In this document: positions 1 to 12,090 of the stretch, in pieces
Layout: the number at the start of each line of letters is the position of its first letter
Numbering within the stretch: position 1 is the stretch's first letter
Assembly: GCA_020746105.1 (NCBI GenBank)
Contig: CM036618.1
Span: 4,294,501-4,358,500 of the forward strand
Length of the DNA: 64,000 nt
Reading direction: 5' to 3'
From: Trogon surrucura
Lineage: Eukaryota; Chordata; Aves; Trogoniformes; Trogonidae
Program-made: the position numbers and the translations under genes
The notes under the pieces: model-generated
The model's input: only the letters and a program-made list of their open reading frames with translations
Database searches by the model: none
What the model was told of the DNA's origin: nothing

Positions 1-1409
1 TGTGATGGATATGCAGCTCTTGCTGTGAAATAAGCCTGTGATATTCCAGCTACTCCTGCCTGGTCCTGGTATTGCCTGTCTTGTCAGTTGTGTCAATAGA
101 ACTCTGTGTGAATACATCCTATAGTGGATGATGAAAAATCAAGGCTAAAAATCGCCTTCTCCCCAAAAAAACATGTAGTTCAGCTGCTCTTAATAGTGTC
201 AAAGTTTGCTGTGCAGGACCAGCAGGCATGAAAAGCTTGATTTATATCCCTCAAGACTGGAGTTTTCTGGGTGGGCAACAGTAGCAGACAAGACACTCAG
301 CCCAGCATGATACTTGAGGAGACATCAGTGTTCAGCTGTGGACAGCCGAGTTTGGCCCTAATACCAAGAAGGATGAAAGACAGATATTTTCTTTCTCTAT
401 GCTCAGATGGCTTAAAGCATCTTGATTAAAAGCTGACCAGTTCTGATCTAGGGCAGGCAAGTGCTGGCAAAACCCTAATTTTCCCTGTCCACCTATTAAT
501 CTCATTATGTCATTACTCCATGGTCACCTGCTGGACCAGAAACAGGTCCAACCACCTCCTTAGCATGAGTATTAGTCACTTAGGAGTGGGTCTACGGCAA
601 GGAACTGGTCTCTGACCTTTACACAACTGTTTGCTTATTGTAGTGTTTGGACTTGCATCTCTGGGCTCCGTGGTGGGCAACCTTGCAAGGCAGGTCTGGC
701 AAAAGATCTCGTAGCTGTGGGCCGTTTTGTGCTAGATATGGATCTTGGTGGAAGAGCAGAGTCAGCAGACTGCCTGCTGCAGTCTGATAATAATTTCCAG
801 GTGAGCCTGCTCAGGTTTTGCAAAGAAGGGAATTTTTCTACCCCCTCTCCACAGGCCATTTTTTGATATGTTGTTTTTCCAGTGCATTTCCACTTGAGAA
901 GAACGGTGTGGACTTGATTTTTCCCTGTAGCCCCTTAACAAGCAACATCACTCTCCTCATCTTCTTTATGCCTTATAATTGATGACAAAGCTTGACTTGT
1001 CCCACTGGTCACTGGGTGAGGATGAGATGTACCCTTTCTTGAAAGGGTTGTAGGACTGCTTGCTCCTCTTTGCTGTCTCTGAGACTGGAAAGTATCTGGT
1101 AGACCAGGACCCTTCTCTTGCTGTCCCAGATTTTGGTGCATTCAGTAAGGATGCAGGGAAGTGAAAAAACCCCTGAGCTGGAAGATAACCTTTCTTGCCC
1201 ATGGCCCATGAGAGTGTGTATCAGGTCAGCTGTGCAAAAATTTGGAGGGTCTTTTGCGATCTAGAACCATGGAATCATAGCGAGGACAAAAGAAGGTACA
1301 TGCACATCTGTACGTCTTTTGTGGCTGCATGATGGGATGAGAGGACGCGTGGAAGGGGCAGGACATCTTGCAGTCTTGCCAAAAATAAACCCTATGGTTC
1401 TTTTCTTTC
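1..1409. other. Unassigned sequence at the left edge
   Basis: No exon, RNA or repeat that I recognise. Short frames here have no family features. AvBD12, next in the chicken order, was not found and probably lies beyond the left edge. Confidence 0.6.
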
Positions 1410-1588
1410 TGCCTGCGTGACCCAGAGAAGTTGTAGAAGCCTCTTCCCTGGAAATGCTCAAGGCCAGGTTGAGGGGGACTTTGAGCAACCTGGTCTAGTG
1501 GGAGGTGTCCCTGCCCACGGCAGAGTGGTTGGAACTAGATGATCTTTAAGATACCTCCCAACCCAAACCATTCTGTGATTCTATGATT
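1410..1588 (+). mobile_element. CR1 LINE 3' end fragment
   Basis: GACCCAGAGAAGTTGTAGAAG, GAGCAACCTGGTCTAGTGG, GGAACTAGATGATCTTTAAG and an ATTCTGTGATTCTATG tail. Confidence 0.88.
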
Positions 1589-3606
1589 TTGGAGACAGCA
1601 CTTGCTGAAAGGGGCTTGTCTCACTGGCAGCACACACATAACAACGAATTGTTAGAATTTGTTAAAATTCAGGTTTGAGGGAACTTCAAGAATCCACTCC
1701 TCTGCCTAAAGAGTGGCCGTCTTAAAATCTCCTTTCTCCCTAGGACATGTAGCTCATTGAACAGTCTGCTTTCCACAGACCATCAGGGTTGTGTCAACAA
1801 GATATTTTTCTCCTTTTATTCTTTTTCTTGGAAGAGCCACTTTTGTTTCAGGACTGAATAAGGGCTTGTGTGTTCACACATGTCCGACTTCTCCAGATGT
1901 GTCACTTGGCTTTCTTTGTGCACAGGCCTTACTGTGCTCGTGTCATTCAACCGTCAGAGCCACAGTGGAATGGTGGAGTGACCTGAGAGCAGCCTCTCAC
2001 TTGTAGACTCCCTCTGTGTTTCTTTATTAGCCACTTCCTTCAGTTAGAAATCTTATTTTTCCTCAATCCTGTAAAGCATCCAAGTATAACCACAGAATGA
2101 TGCTGGAGGCTAATCAAGAAGACTGTAACAGAGAGGTAGCTCTGCAATTAGATGTTTCCTCTTGATGTCTCTCAGAAGGGCATTGGAGTGAGGCTGGGAA
2201 GCAGGGACAGCAGCTTCCTACAGATGTAGTCACTGTTATGGTTTTCTCAGAAAAACTCAGTTTCTTATGGAATTTAAGAAAATTGACTTCTTCTTCCCAC
2301 TTCTGATGCAGACGAGCCATCTGCAGCATTGCTTCTCTTTCCTCATCTTTCTGTTTTCACTTGTCCTTCTGAGATTCCTCCAGGAAGGGCTACTGACATT
2401 AAAAACTCCTAAAATAACTCAAATTGATTAGTGTAGGCAGACCAGAAGCCTGTGCTGGTATCTACTACTTAACACTTACACATTCAGGTTTTTTCCTTCC
2501 TTGAGATTTTTTTCCCCTGTGTGTCATTACATAAATTGCCCTCTCTCTTCTCTAGCAAAAAAATATGAAGGACAGGCAACAGTCAAAGTGAAAATGTTTT
2601 AAAAAAATCTCAAATGATTTCTGAACTTTTCTTCCCCTTTAGTACTCCATCCTTGGTAAAAAAAATGTGGCTTCGAGAAGGATCCTACTGTTTCCAACTG
2701 CAACCCACAAACACCTGCCAGATTGTGACAGAAACTCGGGGAACACCGATATAAAATACTCCTTGAACTACCAGCAATAGACATGGCAGAAAAACGGATG
2801 CTGAGATTCCCCTCAGAGGTACTGAAGGAGTGCAAAGTATTTCTTGCAGTATGACTATTCCTAGGAAAAAAAATGAATTAAATGAGTTGGAGTAGCTGAC
2901 TGGAGAGATCATCTGAAGAAACGTTCATCTCCAATTGCTAAGAACCCATATCAAGCTCTTGGTTACCTAGATTGTCACATTGAGAGGTGATGCTGTTACT
3001 GAAATAAAGTTTTCCCGTTGGTAGAGGACAAATACCATTTTAGACCTCTTAAGAATGGAGGAAAAAAAGTGTCTGACCAAGTTCATCTCACCTGTCTAAA
3101 TGCTGGCTGAGAAAAAGTGGGGCCACTCTTTGGTCAGTGAGGGGTGATCCATGTTGCCAGTGGATCTATTCCTCTCTGTAGTCCAGAAGAGCAGCCAAGG
3201 ATGACTAGGATGATGTTTAAAACACTGGCTTAGAGAATGACCTATTGGAAGTGCGTGGTGGGATGTGAACAAGCCATTTGCGTTAGTTCAGGCTAGAGGA
3301 AAGGAGATCTCAGCTGCTGAGATACAGCTTGATGGATGTTTGCTGTAAGGGACTTTCTTTCCTGTGTGCGAAGGGTTTGCAATACTCCCATCCAAGGAAG
3401 GTGCCACAGCTTGTGCTCCAAATATTGTTTTAGGTGGCAGGGAGATGAATGCCACCCCTCTTCACGTTCCTCTGCAAAGATGTCCCACTACATCTGAAGC
3501 TGGAGAAATTAGAAAGCCAGCATTCATGACTGGGAGCACATGGGGATGACACTAAAGATTTTTCGTGTTCATTTTGAATGAAATCTCTGCAGTTAATAAA
3601 TTCAAG
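1589..3606. other. Unassigned sequence
   Basis: Nothing convincing. A cysteine-containing frame at 1791-2006 and a hydrophobic minus frame around 2760-2830 were examined and rejected as defensin exons. Confidence 0.6.
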
Positions 3607-3720
3607 CTTAGAATCATAGAATTCTGGGAAAAGACGTTTAAGATCATCGAGTCCAACCATTAACCTAACAATGCAAGGTCCACCACTAATCTTACCACAG
3701 AGGGAAGCACAGACCGCATA
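3607..3720 (-). mobile_element. CR1 fragment (ATTAACCTAACAATGCAAG-type)
   Basis: GAATCATAGAATTCTGGG is followed by GATCATCGAGTCCAACC and CCACCACTAATCTTACC, resembling the copy at 63428-63630. Confidence 0.7.
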
Positions 3721-3967
3721 AAATGGTTTCTGATAGATGGTTTTAGATAGATGTGCCCAGTCACTCGTGTTGACTTCTCATAGGTGGTACCTGTGCTCAG
3801 GTGGGTGCAGTTTGTTGGTGCAAACAGGGAGGTGGGGCAGAGCAGTTGACTGACATCTTGATTCAGAGAATGGGAGTTGAATAGTGTAGATATGGCCTGA
3901 CCGTGCCATTTGGACAGTCCTTGTTTCTGTCACTTTAAGGAAGAGAGGTCACCTTCTGTTAGGAGAG

Positions 3968-4000
3968 AGAGGAAGGAAGGAAGAAAGGAAGGCAGAAAAG
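3968..4000 (+). repeat. Short GGAA-rich simple repeat
   Basis: AGGAAGGAAGGAAGAAAGGAAGG, imperfect. Confidence 0.75.
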
Positions 4001-4138
4001 GGAGGAAGATGAGGTTTGGATATGAGGGTATGTGGTTTCCAAGAATGTCACAGCAGAGTTTCGGTGGATTTCTATGTGTGGGTGTAATAGAAGTTCTCCT
4101 TCCATACATATACGACTGTTATACCTGTTTATGTAATA

Positions 4139-4153
4139 TTTATTGCCTTTATT
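4139..4153 (-). promoter_or_regulatory. Tandem poly(A) signals of AvBD11
   Basis: Two AATAAA hexamers on the minus strand (4153-4148 and 4144-4139) follow the stop codon by 140-150 bases, implying a short 3' UTR. Confidence 0.6.
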
Positions 4154-4290
4154 ATATAAAGAAACATCACCTCTAGTTAATTATACAGTTCACATACTAA
4201 GAACACCAGACATCTTCTCTACAACACTAGGAAGAAAATTTGTTTTCTTGGCCGTGCATTTCTGTGATATTCTGCAATTCCTTGAGGTCT

Positions 4291-4421
4291 TTAATACACT
4301 TCTGTGCAGCACCTCCATCCTCTGTGAGGGCAAAGTCCCACTTGTTCTTGCAGACACTTGATTTCTGGAGGTACACAATGACCCCCCTCGTCTTGACAAG
4401 TATGGAAATTCGATGTTGTGT
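4291..4421 (-). CDS. AvBD11: AvBD11 terminal exon for defensin domain 2
   Basis: The acceptor TTGCAG ends at 4422 and the stop TAA is at 4293-4291. The exon encodes TTSNFHTCQDEGGHC... with spacing C-x6-C-x6-C-x7-C-x6-CC. This second domain sits where AvBD8, 9 and 10 carry only a few residues, and is the hallmark of AvBD11. Confidence 0.95.
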
Positions 4422-6613
4422 CTGCAATGATAAGGATTTAATTCAAAACTGAAAACATCACGCCACTGCCTGAACCAACTCATACATGGAAAGTGTCATG
4501 AAGTTCTGGTTACAGAGTCTCCAAAAGCAAAGACGCAAAGACGGACTATGAGGTTTATCATAGCACCTCTTTAAAAGAGGAGTTTTTGTCCCAGCAGCTT
4601 GGAAAAGAAACAGCGGAAGGAGGGATATCGTAAAGGTGTGAAAAAGATGGATGCAGAATGACCGTGTTTCATTTGCAGCGCAGGAGTAGGTGGCACTGAA
4701 TAGAATTATGAGGGATGAGGTTTTAAAACAAGCAGAAGGAATCCCTCATCTAAGGGGGAAAATTAAACACAAAGATGTCTGAATCTAAACCCCTGAGCTG
4801 CAAATTCGTGAAAGCCAGGAGAACATATAAGTAAGTGTAATTAATAAGTCAGTAGTCCCCCAACAGATGGTCATAAGAAGAGGTATCAAAGAAGGAGGAC
4901 TCTGTGTGCGCCACATTTTAATTTTATTTCCCCAGGCATATGTTCTATTGGAGATAGGGTGGCATTTGGCCAGCTCAGACTGGCAATTCTGTTCCTAGGC
5001 TCCATGGTGATGTTAGTGGAGGAACAGACCAGCCCATATTTGTAGGTGGGAGCAGATGGCTTAGACCATTTGGAGACAATGAGAGTAAGAGTGTGTTCTG
5101 CTGATTTTAGTAATCTCTCCAGACGTTGCCTGCCTGGGCAGGGTTTCCACACATACCTACGCAGCAGGTTTTCTGACGCCGAGAGCAGGTTCCAAACGCG
5201 GCGAATGGTTCTGGGCAGGATTTTGAATGGACGCAATAACCGTGGTATCCAAGACAACGTAAAGTGTCTTTGGGCAAGCTGAGACCTACAGGAAGAATGG
5301 CATTCCCAGCAGTGCTGCAGGATCAGCCCATTTCTCATGGTCTTCCTCCTGCTGAAATGCTACGGACCCCAATTAAGGGTCTGATACAAATACCCCCAAA
5401 GCCCAAGGCAGCTTTTCCAAAAGTTTTGAGAAGCCTCATGGGACCTCACAGGACTCCAGGGAAGGACTTTGTATAACTAGAGAAAAACATAGTTGTTGAT
5501 GGGAAGTTTCTGAACATAACTTGGGCATGCACGTGGTAGCGAGTAGGGAGAGCCCAGCCTGCGGATGCTTCTGGTCATGCAAGGCACAGCACGGTGCTCG
5601 TATGCCCTGAGATGTACCTATAGCTTAAAAAAACAGAGTCAAAAGCCAGAATGTGGCCTGGTTAATAGGCACAAGCAGTTTGTCCAGCTCCTTCCTCCTC
5701 TGACAGCTTTACACCAAGATGGGGAGTTTCATCAAGCATAAAGAAAAGTTTGGCTGAAAACACAATCAGTAAATGAGTCAGTGCAGCAGAAGGACTGAGG
5801 AAGGGGAACCGTCCAGGGAGACCTTCTAGAGGCCTTCCAGTGCCTGAAGGGCCTGCAGGAAAACTGAGAAGGGACTGTGTACAAGGGCATGTAACGACAG
5901 GACAAGGGGCAATGGTTTTAAACTAGAGCGGGGTAGATTTAGATTAGACATCAGGAAGAAGTTCTTCACTATGAGGGTGGTGAAACCCTGGCACAGGTTG
6001 CCCAGAGAGGTGGTGGAGGCTACATCCCAGGAGACATTCAAGGTCAGGCTTGATGGGGCTCTGAGCAACCTGATCTAGTTAAAGATGTCCCTGCTCACTG
6101 TAGGAGGGTTGGACTACATGACTTTGAGAGGTCACTTCCAGCCCAACATATTCTACGATTCTTAAGTAAACTTCACTATTTAAGTTCAACTTAAGTAATA
6201 CAAGGGAACACTTCTGCTGCTCTTCTACCATACACAAAGGAGGAAATTTATGACCCTGGGGTAAGAAGATGCAGATGATTTCTATGGTAACATCTTTCAA
6301 TAGTGCCACAAAGTGGCATAAAGAGACTTCAAAGTGTCATAAGGAGGCAACACCCAGTGGTGGCTTCTGTGGGGAGGTTCTGGTTTGACATCTGGTCACC
6401 ACAGGTTAATTTTTCACTCTTGCTTCCAGACTGAGAAATAGGGAACAGCTCTAATGAAAGGAGATGAAGAGCACAGAGGAGCACATTCTGCACCACCACA
6501 CAAGCTAGTTGTACATCCTACACAGGCAGACCCCAGTGTGTGTCTTGCCCCTTACCTGGAATGACCTGGAGAAGTAAAAGAAGAAGAGCCATGAGGCAGG
6601 AGAAGAGCTTCAT
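4291..6613 (-). CDS. AvBD11: Avian beta-defensin 11, two-domain secreted antimicrobial peptide (3 coding exons)
   Basis: Coding exons on the minus strand are 6556-6613, 5157-5285 and 4291-4421, joining to 318 bases (105 aa plus stop). Residues 1-20 form a leucine-rich signal peptide (starts MKLFSCLMALL). Domain 1 has cysteines at 30, 37, 43, 53, 60 and 61; domain 2 at 71, 78, 85, 93, 100 and 101. All introns have GT-AG ends and splice in phase 1. Motifs such as CLGYHGYC, FAAFGTC and GLCPHRGWRCC match the chicken protein I remember, which has 104 aa. The family is secreted and antimicrobial; AvBD11 is known as vitelline membrane outer layer protein II (VMO-II), made in the oviduct. A TATA box lies 82 bases before the ATG, and tandem poly(A) signals lie 140-150 bases after the stop. 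A CR1 copy sits in the first coding intron. I see no disabling change. Confidence 0.95.
5157..5285 (-). CDS. AvBD11: AvBD11 exon for defensin domain 1
   Basis: The acceptor CTGTAG ends at 5286 and the donor GTATGT starts at 5156. The exon translates to LSLPKDTLRC... and ends ...QKTCCV, with spacing C-x6-C-x5-C-x9-C-x6-CC. The last base joins the next exon to make an Asp codon. Confidence 0.95.
   Translation of the reverse strand, partial: VSACPKTLYVVLDTTVIASIQNPAQNHSPRLEPALGVRKPAA
5816..6163 (+). mobile_element. CR1 LINE 3' portion inside the first coding intron of AvBD11
   Basis: The sequence GACAGGACAAGGGGCAATGG, AGGAAGAAGTTCTTCACTATG, CACAGGTTGCCCAGAGAGG and GGTTGGACTACATGAC is typical. 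It is antisense to AvBD11 and lies between the signal exon and domain-1 exon without touching a splice site. Confidence 0.92.
6556..6613 (-). CDS. AvBD11: AvBD11 signal-peptide exon
   Basis: The 58 coding bases run from the ATG at 6613-6611 to a CCAG|GTAAGG donor at 6556/6555. They encode 19 residues plus the first base of a Gly codon. The 19-codon-plus-1 length is the same as in the other three defensin genes here, which fixes the start codon. Confidence 0.95.
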
Positions 6614-6694
6614 GGTGGAAGGTCTCAGCTGCAGTGTGGAGACAGGGCCACAACGCCAGAACCTTTGAGGAAGGGAGGAGGGAGCAATCCTGCA

Positions 6695-6700
6695 TTTATA
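6695..6700 (-). promoter_or_regulatory. TATA box of AvBD11
   Basis: TATAAA on the minus strand (context CCCTATAAATGC) lies 82 bases upstream of the ATG. This predicts a start near 6668 and a 5' UTR of about 55 bases contiguous with the signal exon, so no separate leader exon is required. The AvBD10 core is nearly the same (CCCTATAAATAGC). Confidence 0.65.
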
Positions 6701-9700
6701 GGGCTGTGAGAACAGACCTGACTGTCCAGGGGACCTTGGCAGTGGTGGGTGTGGAAGGCAACGAGTACAGCTTGACCGCTGCACACGGGTAAACCTGAAC
6801 AATGGCAGAGGGGCACAAAAGCAAGTGGACAAATAACTCTACCTCAGTACCCAGCCACTGGGAAGGCTGTTTCTCAATACTCACCCACCCAGAGAGCATC
6901 ATTACTTGTTAGCTTCAACGATTGAGGTGATTGGTAACGGACCACCCAGAGAAATTTAGCCATTGGTTCAGTGGAAGAGAAGGCACCTGGAAATATCAGA
7001 AGACTGTTGATGATTTTGAGCGTAGCAGAGGGACCAAGGTACTTCTGCAAAATTTGCAGTCTCCATTAATCTACACAAAGAAACTTTTTTTGCATCATTT
7101 CCCTAACTGAAAAAATAAAATTTTAACCAACCGAACAATGAATTTTCCTTCTGAAAATATTAGTTGGCTGATTTTAAGGACTCAATTCAGCTGCACAAAT
7201 AGATAAGTCTAACTCCTATGAGTTACCCTACAATATCCAAAGAATCTCACGGGACTACATGGTAAGATTCAGAACCTCTGAGACAATCTGCTTAGGAATA
7301 GATGGGCAAATTGATGGCCATGTATATGAATGAAATTATTTAAAACAACACTGGACACTCACGTGTGGTCAACTGACTCAAGCTTAGTGGTGGTGGTCAG
7401 TGCTACACTCACATACTGAGACATAGGCATCTACAATGGATGCGGCTGTGTGGGAATGAGATGTTTAATTGATGGTTCTAGGACTCAGACCACCTGTTTA
7501 GCTATAGTGGGACCTCAGGAGCCAGATACCTGCACTGTAGATACTTTGTGCTCTGGACAATCCCAGACCTAAGGGTATCTATTGTCATTAAAGACCTCTC
7601 AGAGATGCCATCTGGCCTCCAACTGCTGCTCCATGAGGGTGCAGATCCTCCATAGCTCCTGTGTGACATCTGCCATTCCCAGGCAGATTTCGACATTTCT
7701 AATGTCACAGGGCCCTCACAGATGGCTCTAGGCTCTATGTGTGGGCAACTGGGTCAATTCCCAAGTGTTCCTCTCAGTTGTGAACTTCTGGTTGTGGCCA
7801 TTTTGTAGAAAAAAAAAATGAAAAAAAAGGAGATGGCTATAGAATCTGTAGAATAGAAGGTTATATGTAAGGTCCTCCCTTGTGATGCAATGATCAAAAA
7901 GTTTAATATGAAATAAAGCATTTCTAGTAGCCAGGAATCTTGTCCCAAAATATCTCTATGCCAGCTAAACCACTTCCTTTGTAAGCCAGGACACCTGGGC
8001 TACTGTCCCTACCCAAGCAGATGTATGATTTTATTTTTTTATATAACACAGACAACAGGGTAAAGAAGGTAAAATTAATATTTTTTTTCTTTAGTACCTG
8101 ATAGTCTGAAAAGGAGCACTAATGGATTTAAATACCCCAGGGGGAACCAGAACTGGAGCTGGGTCTCACATATCCTACCTACAGAGCTGTCAGACAAAAA
8201 AAAATAATAGCATCCTTTTTATCCAGCAGTGTTATATGAAACAGAACTTGGTCTTTGGAAACTCCTCCCTGAAGTGGTTCTGCCTTAGTTTTCTCCAGGT
8301 GTTTAAGCAAAAGAAAGAACTAAACCTTAGCCTCAATTTTGTATATATAAAACAACCAAGGAACGGCCAGCATCTCTCACTGAAGTATGACCTATGCTGG
8401 TTTCTCTCCAGAATTATTTAATAAATGTAAACTTTTTAATACATTTAATTACATTTAATAGATGTAAACATTTAATAAATGTAAACTGCAAGCAGTTTGC
8501 AGATCCCCTCAAAACTTTGGGGCCATATTGTTGCAATCGTTCATAAAAGCATCAAACTGTTATTTCTTAACTAAGAAACCTGGGTCTACTCTGGGATGGT
8601 TTACGTCCTGAGGGATTCTTCAGGGACACGACAGACTTAGGTCCAAAACTCTCTCCTACTGGTTTTTGATGTTGCCTTAGCCAATAAGATCTTCTGGAGC
8701 AAGTCTTTCATGATGTCTCCTGCTGTTCCTTCTGCCACGCCTTTGCTTTAAGATCCCTGGTAATTGCCACTAAGGACTCTGTTAATCACCCCTCTGTCAG
8801 ATCAGGGACTTTGGAAAAGCATCTTCCCTTAGCAGCAGATGATGAGGGTGTACGTAGGGGCAAAGAATTGTGGACGTGATGGGCTGGCAGAGGTGTCACA
8901 GAGCATCATCTTATGGGGGTGTACCGCAGTATTGAAGGCCGCTGCATGCACACCCTTGAATGTATGATAGCAAGGGAAAAGGGTTTTCGTCTCCCTACTC
9001 TTCTCCTGGGGCTTTGGCTTCACTTTCCTTCAGCTCTTCTCTTTTATTATTATTTTTTTTTCTGCAGCCTTGACCTAATGAACCCAAATCTATTATCTTT
9101 CTAATTCATTCCTTGCGCCGCCAGAAGGACAATCCAAATTCTGTGTCCTGCGCCTCCTCTATCCCCTTTCCACCTACCATGCTGGGTGCTTCCTACCTTG
9201 GATGCCAAATCTGCCTTGGACCTTCATTTCCAGACTGAAGCTGAATGAACAGATCGTGCCACTGGCCGGGAGCTATTTCTCCAGGATGCTGCACTTGCTT
9301 ATTTTGGTTTCAAACACCTTGGAAAATATCCAGACAGTTAGTTCACCTGTTCAGGTCATGCTGACACAAACCACAGGTCGTTTCCCACCTCCATCTTTAT
9401 GTCATGCAGAACGAGCACTAAAGAACTAAGAACGTACACATCAGAGATAAAGTAACAGGTTACTAAGAAAAGCTGTGCATGCTAGTTTAGGTTCTTCTCA
9501 TGTGGCTGCAGCTTGAACGGGTTGTTGCCTTACAGAAATCTTATGTGTCCACCAGAATGCATCAACCTGCACTTCTGCCAAGAGCTAATTTTGTTTCAAA
9601 AAGCGTGTGGAAACTGCCAAAAAGTCTCCCCAGGGCTGAATCATTATGTCCCACCGCTCTCCCACAGTTCAACTCCTCAAATGCTTAGTGCCACACTCCA

Positions 9701-11010
9701 GGAACAAGGTGTTATAGCCATCTGGAATCAACCTGTTTCGTTTGTGCTCAGGCTGCCAGGACTTCAATTTCCATGTATTATTAAAAGTGCCATTTTTCTG
9801 CTTAAAAGGAATGATCTGACGATCTTAGAAGCAGCCAGCACTGTGAATTCCTGTACCTAATACCTGAAGCCCTTGTTCAACCACTGAGTGCTCTTTTGGT
9901 TCTCTTAAACAGAAATGAATAAACTAGAAATTAGTATTTGTCCGCTCTCTGTTCCAGGGAGTCCCGAGGAAATGCTTTGTCATTTTTCTGGCTTTTGAAG
10001 GATAGTTTGGCAAACAAAAAACCATTTTATTTTATTTTATTTCTTTACAGCACAAAATAAAATTATTTGTTGTGTTTATGGATGTCCACTACCCCTTATT
10101 GCTTTCTCTTGGAAGCCAAGGCTCCCTCACAGGGCGTACAGAAGGTCATACATGATGTACAGATTGTCACAGCTTGCAGATTTCGTGAGCAGCACCCTCA
10201 GTTTTGGAGGTGTACAAAGAGCAGAAGACAGGTGAGATTCAACATAGGGTTTACGTAAGGATCTGCTTGTAGAATGCATTTGGTGGTATTAAAATAGCAA
10301 CCAACAGCACAGGTTCTCCTTCAGGGAAGAAGAAACCAGTGTCACTTACTTGACCCTGTTTCTATACGTGGTATTTATTGATGTTGTTCTGACCCAGTGG
10401 CCTTGGTGTCAACGATATAAACCTTCCACTTGCTCAACATGCATTGTTCTCTGCCTTTCTGGTGGATTTGTTAGCTTTTTATTGCAAATTTGCAGGTGCT
10501 TTTGAGTCTCCCAGGCAGCCACAGGGCAGGAGAGCTCTATGTCCATTTTCAGTTGTTCCAGGGAAACGGATGGAGCAAAGACCTCGACAAGAAAACTTGA
10601 CATGGCTCAGGTTCCCTCTGAAGCCAAGGGGAATATCTCACCTCAGACAGGATCTGACATTGGACTTTGTCTAATTAGAGCAGGAATGCAGCCTTCTAAT
10701 TCTGCAAAGTTATTTTTGAAGTTACGAAAAGTGTTCCTTTTCTATTTAATGATGGACTGAAAATGTTCTTTTTTTTTTTCCTCCCGTGGGAAGTGAAGGA
10801 CAAATGCAAAACCTCAGGTGTGTTAATAAGCTGGTAGAGGAGGAGTGCTTGTCCAAAAATCTTACATTCAGAATTGTTACCTGTCATTTCCAGCCATTGC
10901 ACATGAATGTCCTCACCATTAAGCTGTGTTTAAACTGTCACAATCCCCTTCCAGTTTTATCCCAGGAAAAAAATATCTTTGGATTTGGAATGTCATCTCA
11001 TTCTACTTTG
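6701..11010. other. Unassigned sequence upstream of AvBD11
   Basis: Contains the AT-rich repeat at 8416-8487. Cysteine-containing frames at 9513-9860 and 10067-10258 are preceded by CAG acceptor-like sites but lack defensin spacing. Confidence 0.6.
8416..8487 (+). repeat. AT-rich short tandem/palindromic repeat
   Basis: Units of TTAATAAATGTAAAC and TTTAATACATTTAATTACATTTAATAG recur about four times, partly as reverse complements (ATTTAATA/CATTTAAT), so the stretch can fold back. Confidence 0.7.
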
Positions 11011-11067
11011 ATGCCTCTGCACTTCTTTTGCTCTTGCTTGCTCTCCTCCTCTTCCAGGTTATTCCAA
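11011..11067 (+). pseudogene. Decayed defensin signal-peptide exon
   Basis: From ATG at 11011 to a GTAAGAG donor at 11068 there are 57 bases, one fewer than the invariant 58 in all four intact defensins. One base shift early in the exon separates the ATG from a long hydrophobic frame reading LLLLLLALLLFQVIP, whose end QVIP matches AvBD11. The donor is intact. No matching mature exon was found nearby. It is on the opposite strand to AvBD11 and 4.4 kb upstream of it. I infer a dead duplicate of an AvBD11-like gene; a chance Leu-rich stretch is possible but would not explain the length and donor. Confidence 0.55.
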
Positions 11068-12090
11068 GTAAGAGACATGTTTTATATGGATCACAGAAGA
11101 AATACTTAGACGTGGGAAAGCTCTGCCCCTTGCCTAATGATCAGTTCTGTAGCTGGGGCTGGAGAAGGTCACCAACCCTCCATGGAGTCAATAGCTTCCT
11201 CGTGCTCAGTGTTGCAACGGTCACAGGAAAGGTCTGTTTCCAGTTCATCCAGTTTACCAGCAGACTGGACTGCTGGACACCTTTCCTGCATTTCTGTGCC
11301 GGGTGTGGAAATGCAAACAACTGCGCAATTCCGAGCAGAGAGAGTTGTATTAATCACTATTTTAGTCATTAGCATTATTAAGATTTATCATCCATGATTT
11401 AGGATCTTCTGTTTTGTGAGTTTTGGTGGAGCTTCTCTCACATTAGATACATGCAAATCACAAGTAGGGTTGCCCTCACCCGACTTGAGACATCTACAGT
11501 TTAGATCCTGAGCTGGACCCACTCACGTCCTTTCTACAGTGTGATCTTCCGGGAGACTCATCCAGTGCTTACTTCTCTCCATTGACTTTGACGGGAAGGC
11601 AGAAGACTAGTTCAGATGGAGGCGTCTGTACTGCCAACCTCCAAAAGAGGTGGGACGAGACCCTTTCCAGCCACCTAATCTAACACTCTTGTAGTTTTCT
11701 CTTAGAGTCAATGAAGACATAGGGACTTCCGGAGGAGAATTCGACCCTGTCTTGAGGCATGTGTCTGAGACAGGTGGGACAGAGAGCCTTTGAAAGATGT
11801 TTTTTTTCTCTTTCTTAATCTGGGGAATAGAGATAAACCCTTTAGAAATATTTCTGCCACAGAATAATCTTGTTAATCCTGACTTCCGCAGCAATATAAA
11901 ATGCCCGTATAGTAATATCCTTACTCACTTCACCCAGTTACAGTAGCTTAATTCAACAATAACCTGAAAAATGTACTCGGTGGGTATCAGTCCCACCAGG
12001 AAGGTCACTTCTGGTGAGGCCATGGGAAACAATGAGTAGGTAACTACAGGCATTTCCAGAAGATGCCTGCATCTCTGCTACAGCTTCAAA

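Noticed and set aside
1791-2006. Cysteine-containing frame (KGLCVHTC...LCSCHS) faintly like AvBD12, after a TTTCAG site
   Set aside because: The CC pair is CSC, the spacing is wrong, no donor or signal exon is nearby, and only a few residues agree.
2685-2912. Minus-strand hydrophobic stretch (FLPCLLLVVQGV) as a signal exon
   Set aside because: It lacks the 58-base ATG-to-donor structure of the local defensins and has no linked mature exon.
9513-9860. Cysteine-rich frame (CPPECINLHFCQ...CGNCQK) after a TTACAG site
   Set aside because: Spacing C-x3-C-x6-C-x11-C-x2-C fits no defensin, and there is no supporting donor.
10067-10258. Exon-like block ending CTKSRRQ|GTGAG
   Set aside because: Acceptor and donor look fair, but the short peptide matches nothing I know.
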